DNA of 12,395 bases from an uncultured Leuconostoc sp. (GCF_946222815.1 NZ_CAMJRK010000043.1:1-12395), one strand, 5' to 3'; shown: positions 1-8,271, counted from the stretch's first letter. A program made the numbers and translations. The notes: generated by a model not told the origin, from the sequence alone.

Positions 1-803
1 ATACCGTCTACGCCATGATCTAATAAATCCTGAATTTGTTCGAGTGCGTAATCTATGCCTGCTTTTTGTAAATCTTCTGGGCTATCTTCATATTTATGAA
101 TAATTTTAACCAATCGTGCTGGTAATGATGACCCAATCATATACATCATACGTTCAACCTGAGCCTTACTAATAATTGGCATCACACCAGCAGAAACCGG
201 CACTTTAATATAATTATTTTTTAAGGCATTCTGCATATTATAGTACACATCATTTTCAAAGAAAAATTGCGAAATTAAAAAATCAGTGCCACTTGTAATT
301 TTTTCTTTAACCCTCGCGACACTAATGCCAGTAACTGTGTCGTCAACATAACCTTCTGGATAAATTGCTGCCCCAATATTAAATTCACTAAATTTTTTAA
401 TATCACAAATTAAGTCTTTCGCATATGGATAATTAGTATTCACATACTCTTTATCTGGTACATCGCCACGCAAAGCAAGTATATTTTCGATGCCTGCTTG
501 TCCAATTTTTAAAAGACTATCTTGTAAACTTTCTGGTGTTTGGTTAACACCTGTCAAATGGTGAAGTGCTGTCACACCAAAATGCGTTTGAATATATTGT
601 GCTAGATCACTTGTCATTGTATTATCGCCTGATCCACCAGCACCATATGTCACACTAATATAATCGACGCCTAATTTTTGCGGGTCAACGTCATCGAGCG
701 TTTGATAAAGCGATTCAATACCGCTTTCTTTTTTTGGTGGGAAAATTTCAAATGACAATACTGGTGCTGACTTTGTATGGTATATTTCAGATATTTTGGT
801 CAT
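1..803 (-). CDS. metF: 5,10-methylenetetrahydrofolate reductase, C-terminus cut by window edge
   Basis: This enzyme reduces 5,10-methylene-THF to 5-methyl-THF with an FAD cofactor, supplying the methyl group for methionine synthesis in the cytosol. I translated it by hand because it runs off the left edge without a stop; 267 codons are visible of a family length near 290-300. Visible motifs are SFEIFPPKK near residue 17 (family SFEFFPP), YISVTYGAGG near 48, LALRGD near 108 and ISQFFFEND near 178, the TIM-barrel FAD and folate binding segments. The ATG at 803 is preceded by AAGGA seven bases upstream. It lies 200 bases downstream of mmuM with no clear terminator between, so it may be read from the T-box promoter upstream of mmuP; a promoter of its own is not excluded. 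Confidence 0.93.
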   Translation of the reverse strand, partial: MTKISEIYHTKSAPVLSFEIFPPKKESGIESLYQTLDDVDPQKLGVDYISVTYGAGGSGDNTMTSDLAQYIQTHFGVTALHHLTGVNQTPESLQDSLLKIGQAGIENILALRGDVPDKEYVNTNYPYAKDLICDIKKFSEFNIGAAIYPEGYVDDTVTGISVARVKEKITSGTDFLISQFFFENDVYYNMQNALKNNYIKVPVSAGVMPIISKAQVERMMYMIGSSLPARLVKIIHKYEDSPEDLQKAGIDYALEQIQDLLDHGVDG

Positions 804-823
804 TTTCTAGTCCTTTTAATTGT

Positions 824-851
824 TATGCTCAAATCGTCAAATGAGAGCATA
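824..851 (-). repeat. inverted repeat in the metF 5' region
   Basis: A perfect 7-base inverted repeat (TATGCTC and GAGCATA, loop of 14) ends about nine bases before the metF Shine-Dalgarno sequence. No U-run follows on the minus strand, so it does not look like a terminator. It could be an mRNA hairpin that affects metF translation or stability, or a protein-binding palindrome. A second small hairpin (GTGAT/ATCAC, 893-905) lies upstream. The function is unknown. Confidence 0.4.
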
Positions 852-876
852 GTATCATCTACTGCGCCACAACCCT

Positions 877-939
877 TCAAGGATACATTTTTGTGATTTT
901 ATCACTATGTAAATAATAAACTTTTAAGCCGTTTATCAT
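877..939 (-). CDS. possible 20-residue small ORF between mmuM and metF
   Basis: An ATG at 939 opens a frame of 20 codons (MINGLKVYYLHSDKITKMYP) ending in TGA at 877-879. AGAGGA stands six bases before the ATG, a good ribosome binding site by position. The peptide has only two Met residues and no run of any one amino acid, so it does not look like a classical attenuator leader, and no terminator hairpin follows. It may be a small protein, a translation-coupling device for metF, or chance in AT-rich DNA. I do not recognise it. Confidence 0.22.
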   Translation of the reverse strand: MINGLKVYYLHSDKITKMYP

Positions 940-1003
940 TGCCAATCCTCTTGACTGTTTAAGAACATAGTCATTTATCTCTGCCTCTGAATCGCTATGC
1001 ACA

Positions 1004-1924
1004 TTATTCATTCGTGTTTGTAATGGCCTGTGCTATCTCATCAATATCATCAGGGCTAGTTCTGCAACAACCGCCAATTAAACTAGCCCCGGCCGTTTGC
1101 CATACTGGTACTAATTCAGCCCAATTAATTGGGCCATGTTGACTTACCCAGCGTTTAGTTTCTGGGTCATACTCATCCCCTGCATTAGGATAGACGATCA
1201 TTTTTTTGCTTGTATTCGGTGCAATTTTTTCTAAAGCAGGTAAGATATTTTGAGGTGATGTGCAGTTCACACCAATAGCTTTAATTTGGCTGATTGATTC
1301 GAAATAAGCAACTGCTTCCGATAGTGGCGTGCCATCCCACAAATGATCACCATTTTCTATGGCAAACGATAAATAAGCATCAACGGTCGCAAACTCTTTT
1401 TGCAGTAAGTGGCCTAAAGCTTTTGCTTCTTCAAAATTCGGCATTGTTTCTAATGCCAATACATCGACACCATCAGCAATTAAACGCGCAATACGAGGCC
1501 GATGAAATGCTTGAAATTCGGATTCTGATAAGTGATAGTCACCGGTGTATTCGGAGCCATTTGCAAGATACGCACCATAAGGTCCAACAGATCCGGCAAT
1601 TAAACCATCGCTTCGATCAGAGTCCTTAAGCCCAAGTTTAGCTAGTGCCACTGCTGAATCAATTAATTCATATGCTTGTGTTTCACTTAAACCCTGATCC
1701 GTAAAAGACTTCACATGCGCTTGATAGGTATCTGTTATCGCCAAAACAGCACCAGAATTAAAATAATTTTTATGAATTTCACGAATGTCATCTGGCGACT
1801 GGATCAACGCCGAAGCTGACCACCAACTATTATTGACATCAATATGACGTTTTTCAAGTTCACTACCCATGCCACCATCTAATACAACGACACCTGATTC
1901 AATATACGATTCAAATTTTGTCAT
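1004..1924 (-). CDS. mmuM: homocysteine S-methyltransferase
   Basis: This 306-residue cytosolic enzyme transfers a methyl group from S-methylmethionine (or S-adenosylmethionine) to homocysteine to give methionine. The Pfam S-methyl_trans family features are present: LDGGMGSELE near residues 15-24, GSVGPYGAYL near 111-120, ALETMPN near 157, GVNC with Cys221, and GGCCRTSP with Cys286 and Cys287. The three cysteines are the zinc ligands known in this family and in BHMT. Length is typical for MmuM. The ATG at 1924 has AGGAG seven bases upstream. The gene follows the permease stop by 15 bases, the usual mmuP-mmuM pairing, and should be controlled by the methionine T-box upstream of that permease. 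Confidence 0.95.
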   Translation of the reverse strand: MTKFESYIESGVVVLDGGMGSELEKRHIDVNNSWWSASALIQSPDDIREIHKNYFNSGAVLAITDTYQAHVKSFTDQGLSETQAYELIDSAVALAKLGLKDSDRSDGLIAGSVGPYGAYLANGSEYTGDYHLSESEFQAFHRPRIARLIADGVDVLALETMPNFEEAKALGHLLQKEFATVDAYLSFAIENGDHLWDGTPLSEAVAYFESISQIKAIGVNCTSPQNILPALEKIAPNTSKKMIVYPNAGDEYDPETKRWVSQHGPINWAELVPVWQTAGASLIGGCCRTSPDDIDEIAQAITNTNE

Positions 1925-1939
1925 GCTAACGCTCCTATA

Positions 1940-3331
1940 TTATTTTTTAATCGTGGTTACTGTTGACAAATGGTGTTTTGGCCACCACTTAAATTTCAAA
2001 TAATAATAACCATAGACAATTATTATAAATGGTACTGACCATAGCAATGCTGCCCGTTGATCAGGATCAAAGATAACTAGTAAAATAGACAACGATGAAC
2101 CAATAAATCCAGCTAGTGGCAAAAGTGGATAAGCCCATTTTGGATAACGTAATTCTTGTGTCCGCTTTTCACGTTTTAGCAATTGATAATACTTATAATG
2201 CGACCAACTGATTGCTACCCATACAAATACAACAGCTAACCCTGAAACTTCTACTAATATAAGATACAACGAACCAGCAGCCATAAAACTAGAACCCAAA
2301 GCTAAAATACCACCCACGAGGCTTGCCAAAAGTGCCCTAATTGGAATACCATTTTTGTTCACTTTCTCAAATTTAGCAGAAATCAATCCTTCATGACTAA
2401 GCGACCATAACATGCGCGTCGAAGCATACAAACCTGAATTAGCCATCGAAATGATACCAGTTAAAATGACAAAATTCATAATATCTGCGGCATATGGTAT
2501 CCCAATCATACTAAATACTGTGACAAATGGACTTTGAGTAACAGCTGCTTTTTCGTAAGGAATAATTGCTGCCAAAATAGTAATACTGCCAATAAAGAAA
2601 ATGACTTGTCGCCACCAAACTGCTTTTATAGCTTTAGCTATGGCACGAGTCGGGTCTGCCGCCTCGCCAGCCGTAATAGCCATCAATTCTGTGCCACTAA
2701 AGGCAAAATTAACTGCTAACATTGTGGTAAATACAGCGCCAATACCGTTTGGAAAGACACCATGACTAAACATGTTTTGAAACCCAACGTTTTGCGTTTG
2801 ACTAGAATGTAATACACCTGTCAAAATTAAAACACCAATAACCAAAAATGCAATAATTGTAACAACTTTAATGGCAGCCAACCAATATTCACTTTCACCA
2901 AATATTTTAACGGAAAATATATTACTCAATAAAATAATCACGAGAAATACCCCAGAAAATGCCCATACTGGAATGTTTGGAAACCATCTTTGCATAATAA
3001 TACCTGATGCTGTAAATTCAGAACCTAATGCAATGGTCCAGGTTAGCCAATAGGCAATAGCAACAAAAAATCCTGTGGCTGGGCCAATTAATTTTTGTGC
3101 ATGATAATGAAATGCACCTGTTTGTGGCATAGCAATGGATAATTCAGCCACACTTAACATGACTAAGTAGACTAAAATTGCACCCATCGAATAAGCTAAA
3201 ATGGTACCAAAAGCGCCTGCTGTATGAATTGTATAAGCTGATGATAAAAATAATCCCGTACCAATACCACTAGCTAACCCGATCATTTGTATCTGTCGTG
3301 CTGTCATTACACGTTTTAATTTTCCTGCCAT
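1940..3331 (-). CDS. mmuP: APC-family amino acid permease, probable S-methylmethionine permease
   Basis: A 463-residue integral membrane protein with about 12 hydrophobic segments. The N-terminus carries the APC/AAT signature: RQIQMIGLASGIGTGLFL near residues 12-29, then GAFGTILAYSMGAILVYLVM and AELSIAMPQTGAFHYHA. The motif FAFSGTELMAITAGEAADP near 208-226 is the conserved TM6 region of amino acid permeases. The family alone does not fix the substrate; S-methylmethionine is inferred from its position 15 bases before mmuM and from the methionine-specific T-box in its leader. Methionine itself is an alternative. The ATG at 3331 is preceded by AGAGGG at good spacing. Confidence 0.85.
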   Translation of the reverse strand: MAGKLKRVMTARQIQMIGLASGIGTGLFLSSAYTIHTAGAFGTILAYSMGAILVYLVMLSVAELSIAMPQTGAFHYHAQKLIGPATGFFVAIAYWLTWTIALGSEFTASGIIMQRWFPNIPVWAFSGVFLVIILLSNIFSVKIFGESEYWLAAIKVVTIIAFLVIGVLILTGVLHSSQTQNVGFQNMFSHGVFPNGIGAVFTTMLAVNFAFSGTELMAITAGEAADPTRAIAKAIKAVWWRQVIFFIGSITILAAIIPYEKAAVTQSPFVTVFSMIGIPYAADIMNFVILTGIISMANSGLYASTRMLWSLSHEGLISAKFEKVNKNGIPIRALLASLVGGILALGSSFMAAGSLYLILVEVSGLAVVFVWVAISWSHYKYYQLLKREKRTQELRYPKWAYPLLPLAGFIGSSLSILLVIFDPDQRAALLWSVPFIIIVYGYYYLKFKWWPKHHLSTVTTIKK

Positions 3332-3387
3332 AATACCCTCTATTCACTTCATATAATCGAAACTAATCATTAAATACCAAGAAAGAC

Positions 3388-3425
3388 AAAAAAATCCCGC
3401 AGTTTGAACCTAATCAAACTGCGGG
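3388..3425 (-). terminator. intrinsic terminator of the methionine T-box leader
   Basis: A perfect 12-base-pair stem (arms 3396-3407 and 3414-3425, six-base loop) is followed on the minus strand by one A and seven U residues (3388-3394). It lies between the T-box core and the mmuP start and is the regulated terminator of the leader. The T-box core just upstream would compete with it by pairing the CCCG region in an antiterminator. Confidence 0.93.
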
Positions 3426-3670
3426 ACGAATTATCGTGTTACCACCCGGTATTTGTATGTTAAAAAACACACCTCATACAATCGCCGTCTTTTAAAAGAC
3501 GGGAATTGCTGTTACTGTAACGGGCACAACCGGTCATTGCTTACAACGCATTAGCGTATGCTCACCATGGCATTTATATCCAAGACCATTTTCATATCAT
3601 CGCAAAATCTACTTTCACCAAGCGTAGACTCTCTATGTGTGTTCATGATATTACTTATCTCTTCACTGTT
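3388..3670 (-). promoter_or_regulatory. T-box riboswitch, methionine specific (AUG specifier)
   Basis: The 283-base leader shows T-box landmarks in order. Stem I has an AGTA S-turn (3652-3655), a lower helix ATATCAT/ATGATAT (3645-3651 with 3594-3600), the AGAGAG bulge (3629-3634) and an apical TCTAC/GTAGA stem closing a loop with GGTGAAA (3613-3623). After the lower helix comes GAAAATGG, which places the specifier codon AUG at 3587-3589. A perfect palindromic hairpin (3485-3502) fits stem III. The T-box core CCGGGTGGTAACACG is at 3435-3449, followed by the terminator. The UGGU in the core matches an A discriminator base, as in elongator tRNA-Met. Uncharged tRNA-Met would stabilise the antiterminator and turn on mmuP and the genes after it. 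Confidence 0.92.
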
Positions 3671-3676
3671 GAGAAT

Positions 3677-3705
3677 ATGATAACAACTTTAACAGAATAT
3701 GTCAA
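3677..3705 (-). promoter_or_regulatory. promoter of the T-box/mmuP unit
   Basis: The minus strand has a perfect -35 TTGACA (3700-3705), a 17-base spacer and -10 TATCAT (3677-3682). Transcription would start near 3670, just before stem I of the T-box. The -35 box begins only 21 bases after the livF stop codon. Confidence 0.87.
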
Positions 3706-3725
3706 ATTTTTTTATTTTCGAGCAC

Positions 3726-4442
3726 TTATCCACCCAAATAGGCTTCTCGTACATCACTAGATGCTAATAGCTCATCACCTGTGCCAGTTGCAATAATTTT
3801 GCCACCTTCTAACACATAACCACGATCTGCTATTTTTAAAGCTTGATTAGCATTCTGTTCGATTAACAGCACTGTCACACCTGTATCTCTGATTTTTTGA
3901 ATAATATCAAATATTTTTTGAATATACAATGGCGCTAATCCCATAGAAGGTTCATCCAATAAAATCATTTTCGGTTGTGCCATTAGTGCGCGACCAATGG
4001 CTAACATTTGCTGTTCGCCACCCGATAGTGTAGCCGCATCTTGATTGCGACGGTCTTTTAAAATTGGAAATTGTTGGTAAACTGTATCATACCCTGAATT
4101 ATTCTGACTTTTATTCGAAACAGTAAAAGCTCCCAATTGCAAATTTTCTTGCACCGTCATACCTGGAAAAACGCGTCGACCTTCGGGGACTTGAACAATC
4201 CCCTGTCGCACTCTTTTTTCAGATGGCATATGATTCACAATTTGATTATTGAAAATAACAGTCCCATCTGTTACTTTTTCCAATCCAGAAATTGTTCGTA
4301 AAATAGTACTTTTCCCAGCACCGTTTGCGCCAATTAAAGTCACAATTTCACCACGATTAACCACAAAATCAATTCCACGCACCGCTTTAATGGCACCATA
4401 ATTAACGCTTAAATTAGCTATTTTCAATAATGTTTCAGCCAT
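3726..4442 (-). CDS. livF: branched-chain amino acid ABC transporter ATP-binding protein LivF
   Basis: A 238-residue ABC ATPase and the second of the two nucleotide-binding subunits of a LIV-type importer; it sits on the cytoplasmic face of LivH/LivM. It has Walker A GANGAGKST at 38-46, a Q-loop region GIVQVPEGRRVFPGMTVQENL that is diagnostic for LivF, the signature LSGGEQQMLAIGRAL, Walker B MILLDEPSMGLAP and the switch region LLIEQNAN. The length is typical. The ATG at 4442 is three bases after the livG stop with GAGGG upstream. It is the last gene of the operon; no terminator hairpin is visible between its stop and the next promoter. Confidence 0.96.
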   Translation of the reverse strand: MAETLLKIANLSVNYGAIKAVRGIDFVVNRGEIVTLIGANGAGKSTILRTISGLEKVTDGTVIFNNQIVNHMPSEKRVRQGIVQVPEGRRVFPGMTVQENLQLGAFTVSNKSQNNSGYDTVYQQFPILKDRRNQDAATLSGGEQQMLAIGRALMAQPKMILLDEPSMGLAPLYIQKIFDIIQKIRDTGVTVLLIEQNANQALKIADRGYVLEGGKIIATGTGDELLASSDVREAYLGG

Positions 4443-4445
4443 TAA

Positions 4446-5228
4446 TCAACCCTCTTCTCCCAAATAAGCCTTAATGACTGCTGGATTATTTTGAATTTCC
4501 TTTGGCGTACCAGTTGCCAAAACTTTGCCATACTCCAAAACGTATAAGCGTTCACTAACTGCCATAACCAATTTCATATCATGCTCAATTAGCACAATTG
4601 TCATTTTGAATTGTACCTGAATTTGCTTAATTAAATCTGTTAATTCTGCTGTCTCTTGTGGGTTCATGCCCGCAGCAGGTTCATCTAAAAATAAAATTTT
4701 AGGTGTTGTGGCTAATGCCCGTACAATTTCTAACCGACGTTGCTGACCATATGGTAACGTATTAGCTAGCTCATCTGCCACCTGTGTCATACCAAATATT
4801 TCTAATAATGACATTGCTTTTTGGCGATTTTGTGCTTCATTTTGATAGAATTTTGGTGTCCGTAAAATTGCCTGTATTGGATACGATTTATTGGTAGCAG
4901 TCATTGCAATCAACACATTTTCTATGACTGTTCTACTTTTAAATAATCTAATATTTTGAAAAGTGCGCGCAATACCTAATTGGGATCGTTTATAAGGAGA
5001 CAATTGATTTATGGGAGATAATTGATCATGATTATCAATAAACACATCACCAGATGTTGGTTTGTAGACACCTGTTAGTAAATTAAATAGTGTTGTTTTA
5101 CCAGCACCATTTGGACCAATTAATCCAATCAATTCATTTTCATGTGCCTCTATAGTTACCTTATCTACCGCTGTCACACCACCAAATTCAACACGTAATT
5201 CATGCGCCTTTAGAATGGTCTTTGTCAT
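4446..5228 (-). CDS. livG: branched-chain amino acid ABC transporter ATP-binding protein LivG
   Basis: The first ATPase subunit of the LIV importer, 260 residues from the ATG at 5228. Walker A is GPNGAGKTT at 38-46, followed by the Q-loop ARTFQNIRLF, the signature LPYGQQRRLEIVRAL (LPYGQQ in place of the common LSYGQQ/LAYGQQ), Walker B ILFLDEPAAGMNP and IEHDM. The C-terminal segment with YGKVLATGTPKEIQNNPAVIKAYLG is typical of LivG. I chose this ATG over the one six codons upstream because AGGAGG stands five bases before it and the protein then starts like its family. That ribosome binding site lies inside livM, and the two genes overlap by 29 bases, which points to coupled translation. Confidence 0.95.
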   Translation of the reverse strand: MTKTILKAHELRVEFGGVTAVDKVTIEAHENELIGLIGPNGAGKTTLFNLLTGVYKPTSGDVFIDNHDQLSPINQLSPYKRSQLGIARTFQNIRLFKSRTVIENVLIAMTATNKSYPIQAILRTPKFYQNEAQNRQKAMSLLEIFGMTQVADELANTLPYGQQRRLEIVRALATTPKILFLDEPAAGMNPQETAELTDLIKQIQVQFKMTIVLIEHDMKLVMAVSERLYVLEYGKVLATGTPKEIQNNPAVIKAYLGEEG

Positions 5229-6174
5229 GGTTTCCTCCTGAATCAAACAACATCTTTTTTAACGAAAATTCTGATCTACCAAATAATCCTTGTGGTCTAA
5301 ATAACATGACAACAATCAACACCACAGCATAAATGACCATACGTAGTGAACCAAAATTTTGTAATATAACATCTAAAACACCTAGAGCAATGGCAGTTAC
5401 TACGGTACCACTAATTGAACCAATACCGCCCAACACCACAATGATTAAAATAGTGATGCTTTGCATAAAAGTAAAATCTTGTGGTGAAACAGATTGTATA
5501 AAACTGGCACGTAATCCACCAGCAAGAGCTGCTAATACTGCGCCAAGTACAAACGCAATGACTTTATACTTGGTCGTATTAATTCCGAGCGACTCTGCTG
5601 CAATTTCATTGTCACGAACAGCGATAATAGCTCGTCCTGTTGGACTTCTAACTAAATTAACAACAACAATAATCGTTAGCACAGCCATGCCAAAAACAAG
5701 TGGCCAATTAACGAAAGATGGAATAGCAAAAATACCAGCAGGCCCATGTGTGAATTTAAAATTCATTATCAAAATTCTAATAATTTCCGAAACACCTAAT
5801 GTTGCAATGGCTAGATAATCACCACGCAACCGTAATGTCGGTATACCAACAATTAAAGCCACAATACCGCTCAACATCGCTCCAACAAAAAGACTCATTA
5901 TAAATCCAAATATCGTTGGTACTGCTGTCACAATTAAAGCAGTAGCGTAAGCACCAATAGCCATAAAGCCAGCATGCCCTAATGAAAATTGACCAGACAT
6001 ACCAATAATCAAATTCAAACCAATTGCAGCAATTAAATTAATGCCAATCAACACAATAGTGGTTAACCCATAGGGGCCAATAATATCAAACATCGTCATA
6101 ACAACAATTAAAATGACAATCATTAATGCTAAGGTGGCCCAGCTCAACGTATACTTTATATGCGCTTTATCCAT
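5200..6174 (-). CDS. livM: branched-chain amino acid ABC transporter permease LivM
   Basis: A 324-residue permease with about eight to ten hydrophobic segments. Conserved LivM segments are visible: LIIGMSGQFSLGHAGFMAIGAY near residues 54-75, LRLRGDYLAIATLGVSEI near 113-130, the ATPase-contacting SPTGRAIIAVRDNEIAAESLGIN near 177-199, and VVLGGIGSISGTV near 247. It forms the membrane channel together with LivH. The ATG at 6174 lies four bases after the livH stop with AAGGTG seven bases upstream. The hydrophilic C-terminal tail is encoded in the 29-base overlap with livG. Confidence 0.96.
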   Translation of the reverse strand: MDKAHIKYTLSWATLALMIVILIVVMTMFDIIGPYGLTTIVLIGINLIAAIGLNLIIGMSGQFSLGHAGFMAIGAYATALIVTAVPTIFGFIMSLFVGAMLSGIVALIVGIPTLRLRGDYLAIATLGVSEIIRILIMNFKFTHGPAGIFAIPSFVNWPLVFGMAVLTIIVVVNLVRSPTGRAIIAVRDNEIAAESLGINTTKYKVIAFVLGAVLAALAGGLRASFIQSVSPQDFTFMQSITILIIVVLGGIGSISGTVVTAIALGVLDVILQNFGSLRMVIYAVVLIVVMLFRPQGLFGRSEFSLKKMLFDSGGNHDKDHSKGA

Positions 6175-6178
6175 GAAC

Positions 6179-7051
6179 TTACACCTTTTCCCGTTTATTT
6201 TTACCCAAAATACCCGTTGGTTTTAATAACAAAATAACAATCAAAATAGCATAAACAATCGCATCCTTATAGTTTGAAAGTCCTACTGCCTGTGTCATAG
6301 TTTCTAAAATACCAATTAACCAACCACCTAAAGCAGCACCAGGAATAATACCAATACCACCCAAAACTGCAGCTACAAAGGCTTTAATACCAGGTGTCAT
6401 ACCCATCAGTGGATCAATATTGTTGTAGTACAAACCAATGAGCATGCCGCCGGCAGCAGCTAACGCTGAGCCAATTGCAAAAGTGAATGAAATTGTACGA
6501 TTAACATTAATACCCATTAATATAGCTGCTTCTTCATCAGCAGATACGGCACGCATAGCACGCCCCATTTTTGTTTTCTTAACGATTATATTCAACAAAA
6601 TCATCAAAACAATCGCGGTTGTTATAATAATGATTTGAATGTTAGAAATTTGTAAACTACCAAAATGATATTGTGTTGTTTCAATCGCTTGTGGAAATGA
6701 TCTTTTATCAGATCCAAAAAGATAGCTCATACCATTTTCAAGAAAAAATGAGACGCCCAAGGCTGAAATCAAGACAGCAATTCTTGGCGAATGACGCAAA
6801 GGTCGATAAGCAATAAATTCAATTAACATACCTAATACTGCACAAATTGCCATTGACAAAATTAAAGCAATAAAGAAATTTAGATGAAGTACACGAAGAA
6901 AGAAATAGCCAAAATAAGCGCCCAGCATATAGATATCACCATGTGCAAAGTTAATTAATTTAATGATGCCATACACCATCGTATATCCTAATGCTAGTAG
7001 TGCATAGACACTTCCCAGTATCATACCATTGATTAATTGTTGAATTATCAT
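6179..7051 (-). CDS. livH: branched-chain amino acid ABC transporter permease LivH
   Basis: A permease of about 290 residues. Diagnostic segments are QQLINGMILGSVYALLALGY at the N-terminus, INFAHGDIYMLGAY shortly after, MRAVSADEEAAILMGINVNR (ATPase contact) and FVAAVLGGIGIIPGAALGG. The start is uncertain. ATG at 7051 is given here; a GTG at 7066 keeps the same frame but has no ribosome binding site; a TTG at 7057 sits five bases after AGGTGA, which is better spaced than for the ATG (eleven bases). The three choices differ by at most five residues. livJ ends 18 bases upstream of the chosen start. Confidence 0.94.
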   Translation of the reverse strand: MIIQQLINGMILGSVYALLALGYTMVYGIIKLINFAHGDIYMLGAYFGYFFLRVLHLNFFIALILSMAICAVLGMLIEFIAYRPLRHSPRIAVLISALGVSFFLENGMSYLFGSDKRSFPQAIETTQYHFGSLQISNIQIIIITTAIVLMILLNIIVKKTKMGRAMRAVSADEEAAILMGINVNRTISFTFAIGSALAAAGGMLIGLYYNNIDPLMGMTPGIKAFVAAVLGGIGIIPGAALGGWLIGILETMTQAVGLSNYKDAIVYAILIVILLLKPTGILGKNKREKV

Positions 7052-7069
7052 TGACAAGATAGTCACCTG

Positions 7070-8242
7070 TTATTTCACAACTGTAGCAGTTGTGTCTTTT
7101 CCGTTTTGAACGCCAACCATAACAATTGATTTTTTCGGATTATGGAATTTGTCCATTGTCATTTTACCTGTTGTGCCTTCAAAATTCTTAATTTTAGCTA
7201 AACCTGTTGTAATTTTAGCTTTATCAATTGATTTTTCATTTTCAATTGCCTGCTTAATCATGTAAACAGCATCATATGACAATGCTGTAAATTGTGATGG
7301 TTCTTGTTGATATTCCTTGCGATAAGACTTAACAAAGGCCTTAGCTGCATCAGTAGATAACGCCTTTGTTGAGAAGTGCGCTGCGTAATATACATTACTT
7401 GTATTTTTATTACCAGCAATCTCAGCCAATTTTGGATCACCCAATCCATCTGGTCCAATAACGGGGGCTTCAATTCCCATATCACGCGCTTGCTTTAATA
7501 TTGCGCCAGCTTCAGTATAGTAACCATTAATAACAATGGCATCAAATTTTTTATTCTTAATCTTTGTTAACATTGCCTGGAAATCTGTATCTCCTGCTTG
7601 ATATGAATCAGTTTCAACGATATTACCTGTATACGCTTTTTTAAACGCTGCTGTGATACCTGTGCCGTAATCTGAGGAATTATCTTGAAAAACAATGACA
7701 TTTTTTGCTTTGATAGTGTCTGTAGCAAATTTAGCCATCTTTGTACCTAAATATGAATTTTTAAATTGTGCACGGAAAATATAAGGTTGTACTGTCCCAT
7801 TTTTTTGTACTGTAATACTATCAGCACCAGCTGTGGGTGATATCACTGGTGTTTTACCTTTTGTTGCTGATGGAATAGCGGCTTGAACAGCAGAAGTCAC
7901 AACTGGCCCTACAATAGCGTTAACTTGATTATTATTAATCAAATTTGTAGTAACCGAGGCCGCCTCTGTATTGTCTGATTTACTATCTTTATTAACCATT
8001 TTGAATTTGTAAGTTTTACCGTCGACTTTAACGCCACCAGCAGCATTAATACGCTTAACTGCAAAATTAGCACCTTTTTGTTCAGCTTGACCATAAGCCG
8101 AAACATTACCAGAAGTATCAAATACACCACCAATTTTGACAATATCGGCAGTTTTATTGCCTGTTTTCTTCATCATGCCAAAACCAATAACACCCCCAAT
8201 TACAACAACGAAAGCAACAACTATAGCAATAATTTTTTTCAT
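7070..8242 (-). CDS. livJ: branched-chain amino acid ABC transporter substrate-binding protein
   Basis: A 390-residue extracytoplasmic receptor of the Peripla_BP_6 (LIV-binding) family that delivers Leu/Ile/Val to LivH/LivM. After a basic start MKK and a hydrophobic stretch to about residue 21 come VKIGGVFDTSGNVSAYGQ, GGVKVDGKTY, IVGPVVTSAVQAAIP, PVISPTAGAD, VFQDNSSDYGTG, DAIVINGYYTEAG and FTALSYDAVYMI, all family landmarks. The ATG at 8242 is chosen over one 23 codons upstream because GGAGAG precedes it and the signal-like segment then starts the protein. Unusually, there is no lipobox cysteine after the hydrophobic segment, so it may be held by an uncleaved N-terminal helix. It begins 29 bases after the PTS-IIC-like gene. 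Confidence 0.93.
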   Translation of the reverse strand: MKKIIAIVVAFVVVIGGVIGFGMMKKTGNKTADIVKIGGVFDTSGNVSAYGQAEQKGANFAVKRINAAGGVKVDGKTYKFKMVNKDSKSDNTEAASVTTNLINNNQVNAIVGPVVTSAVQAAIPSATKGKTPVISPTAGADSITVQKNGTVQPYIFRAQFKNSYLGTKMAKFATDTIKAKNVIVFQDNSSDYGTGITAAFKKAYTGNIVETDSYQAGDTDFQAMLTKIKNKKFDAIVINGYYTEAGAILKQARDMGIEAPVIGPDGLGDPKLAEIAGNKNTSNVYYAAHFSTKALSTDAAKAFVKSYRKEYQQEPSQFTALSYDAVYMIKQAIENEKSIDKAKITTGLAKIKNFEGTTGKMTMDKFHNPKKSIVMVGVQNGKDTTATVVK

Positions 8243-8271
8243 AATTTCTCTCCAAATTTTATTTAAACAAA

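Noticed and set aside
864..876. AGGGTTGTGGCGC on the minus strand before metF, reminiscent of a T-box core
   Set aside because: It lacks the GGTGG core, and no stem I landmarks or terminator accompany it; the hairpin after it has no U-run.
951..980. TTGACT on the plus strand as a possible promoter
   Set aside because: There is no acceptable -10 at 16-18 bases, and it would only drive antisense RNA into mmuM.
3586..3592. Reading the T-box specifier as AAT (Asn) in a shifted register
   Set aside because: The GAAx-codon-purine pattern, the UGGU core (Asn tRNA usually carries G at the discriminator) and the mmuP-mmuM context all favour AUG.
5333..5818. 161-codon open frame on the plus strand
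   Set aside because: It lies wholly antisense to livM, has no ribosome binding site and gives a low-complexity translation; it is a shadow of the permease gene.
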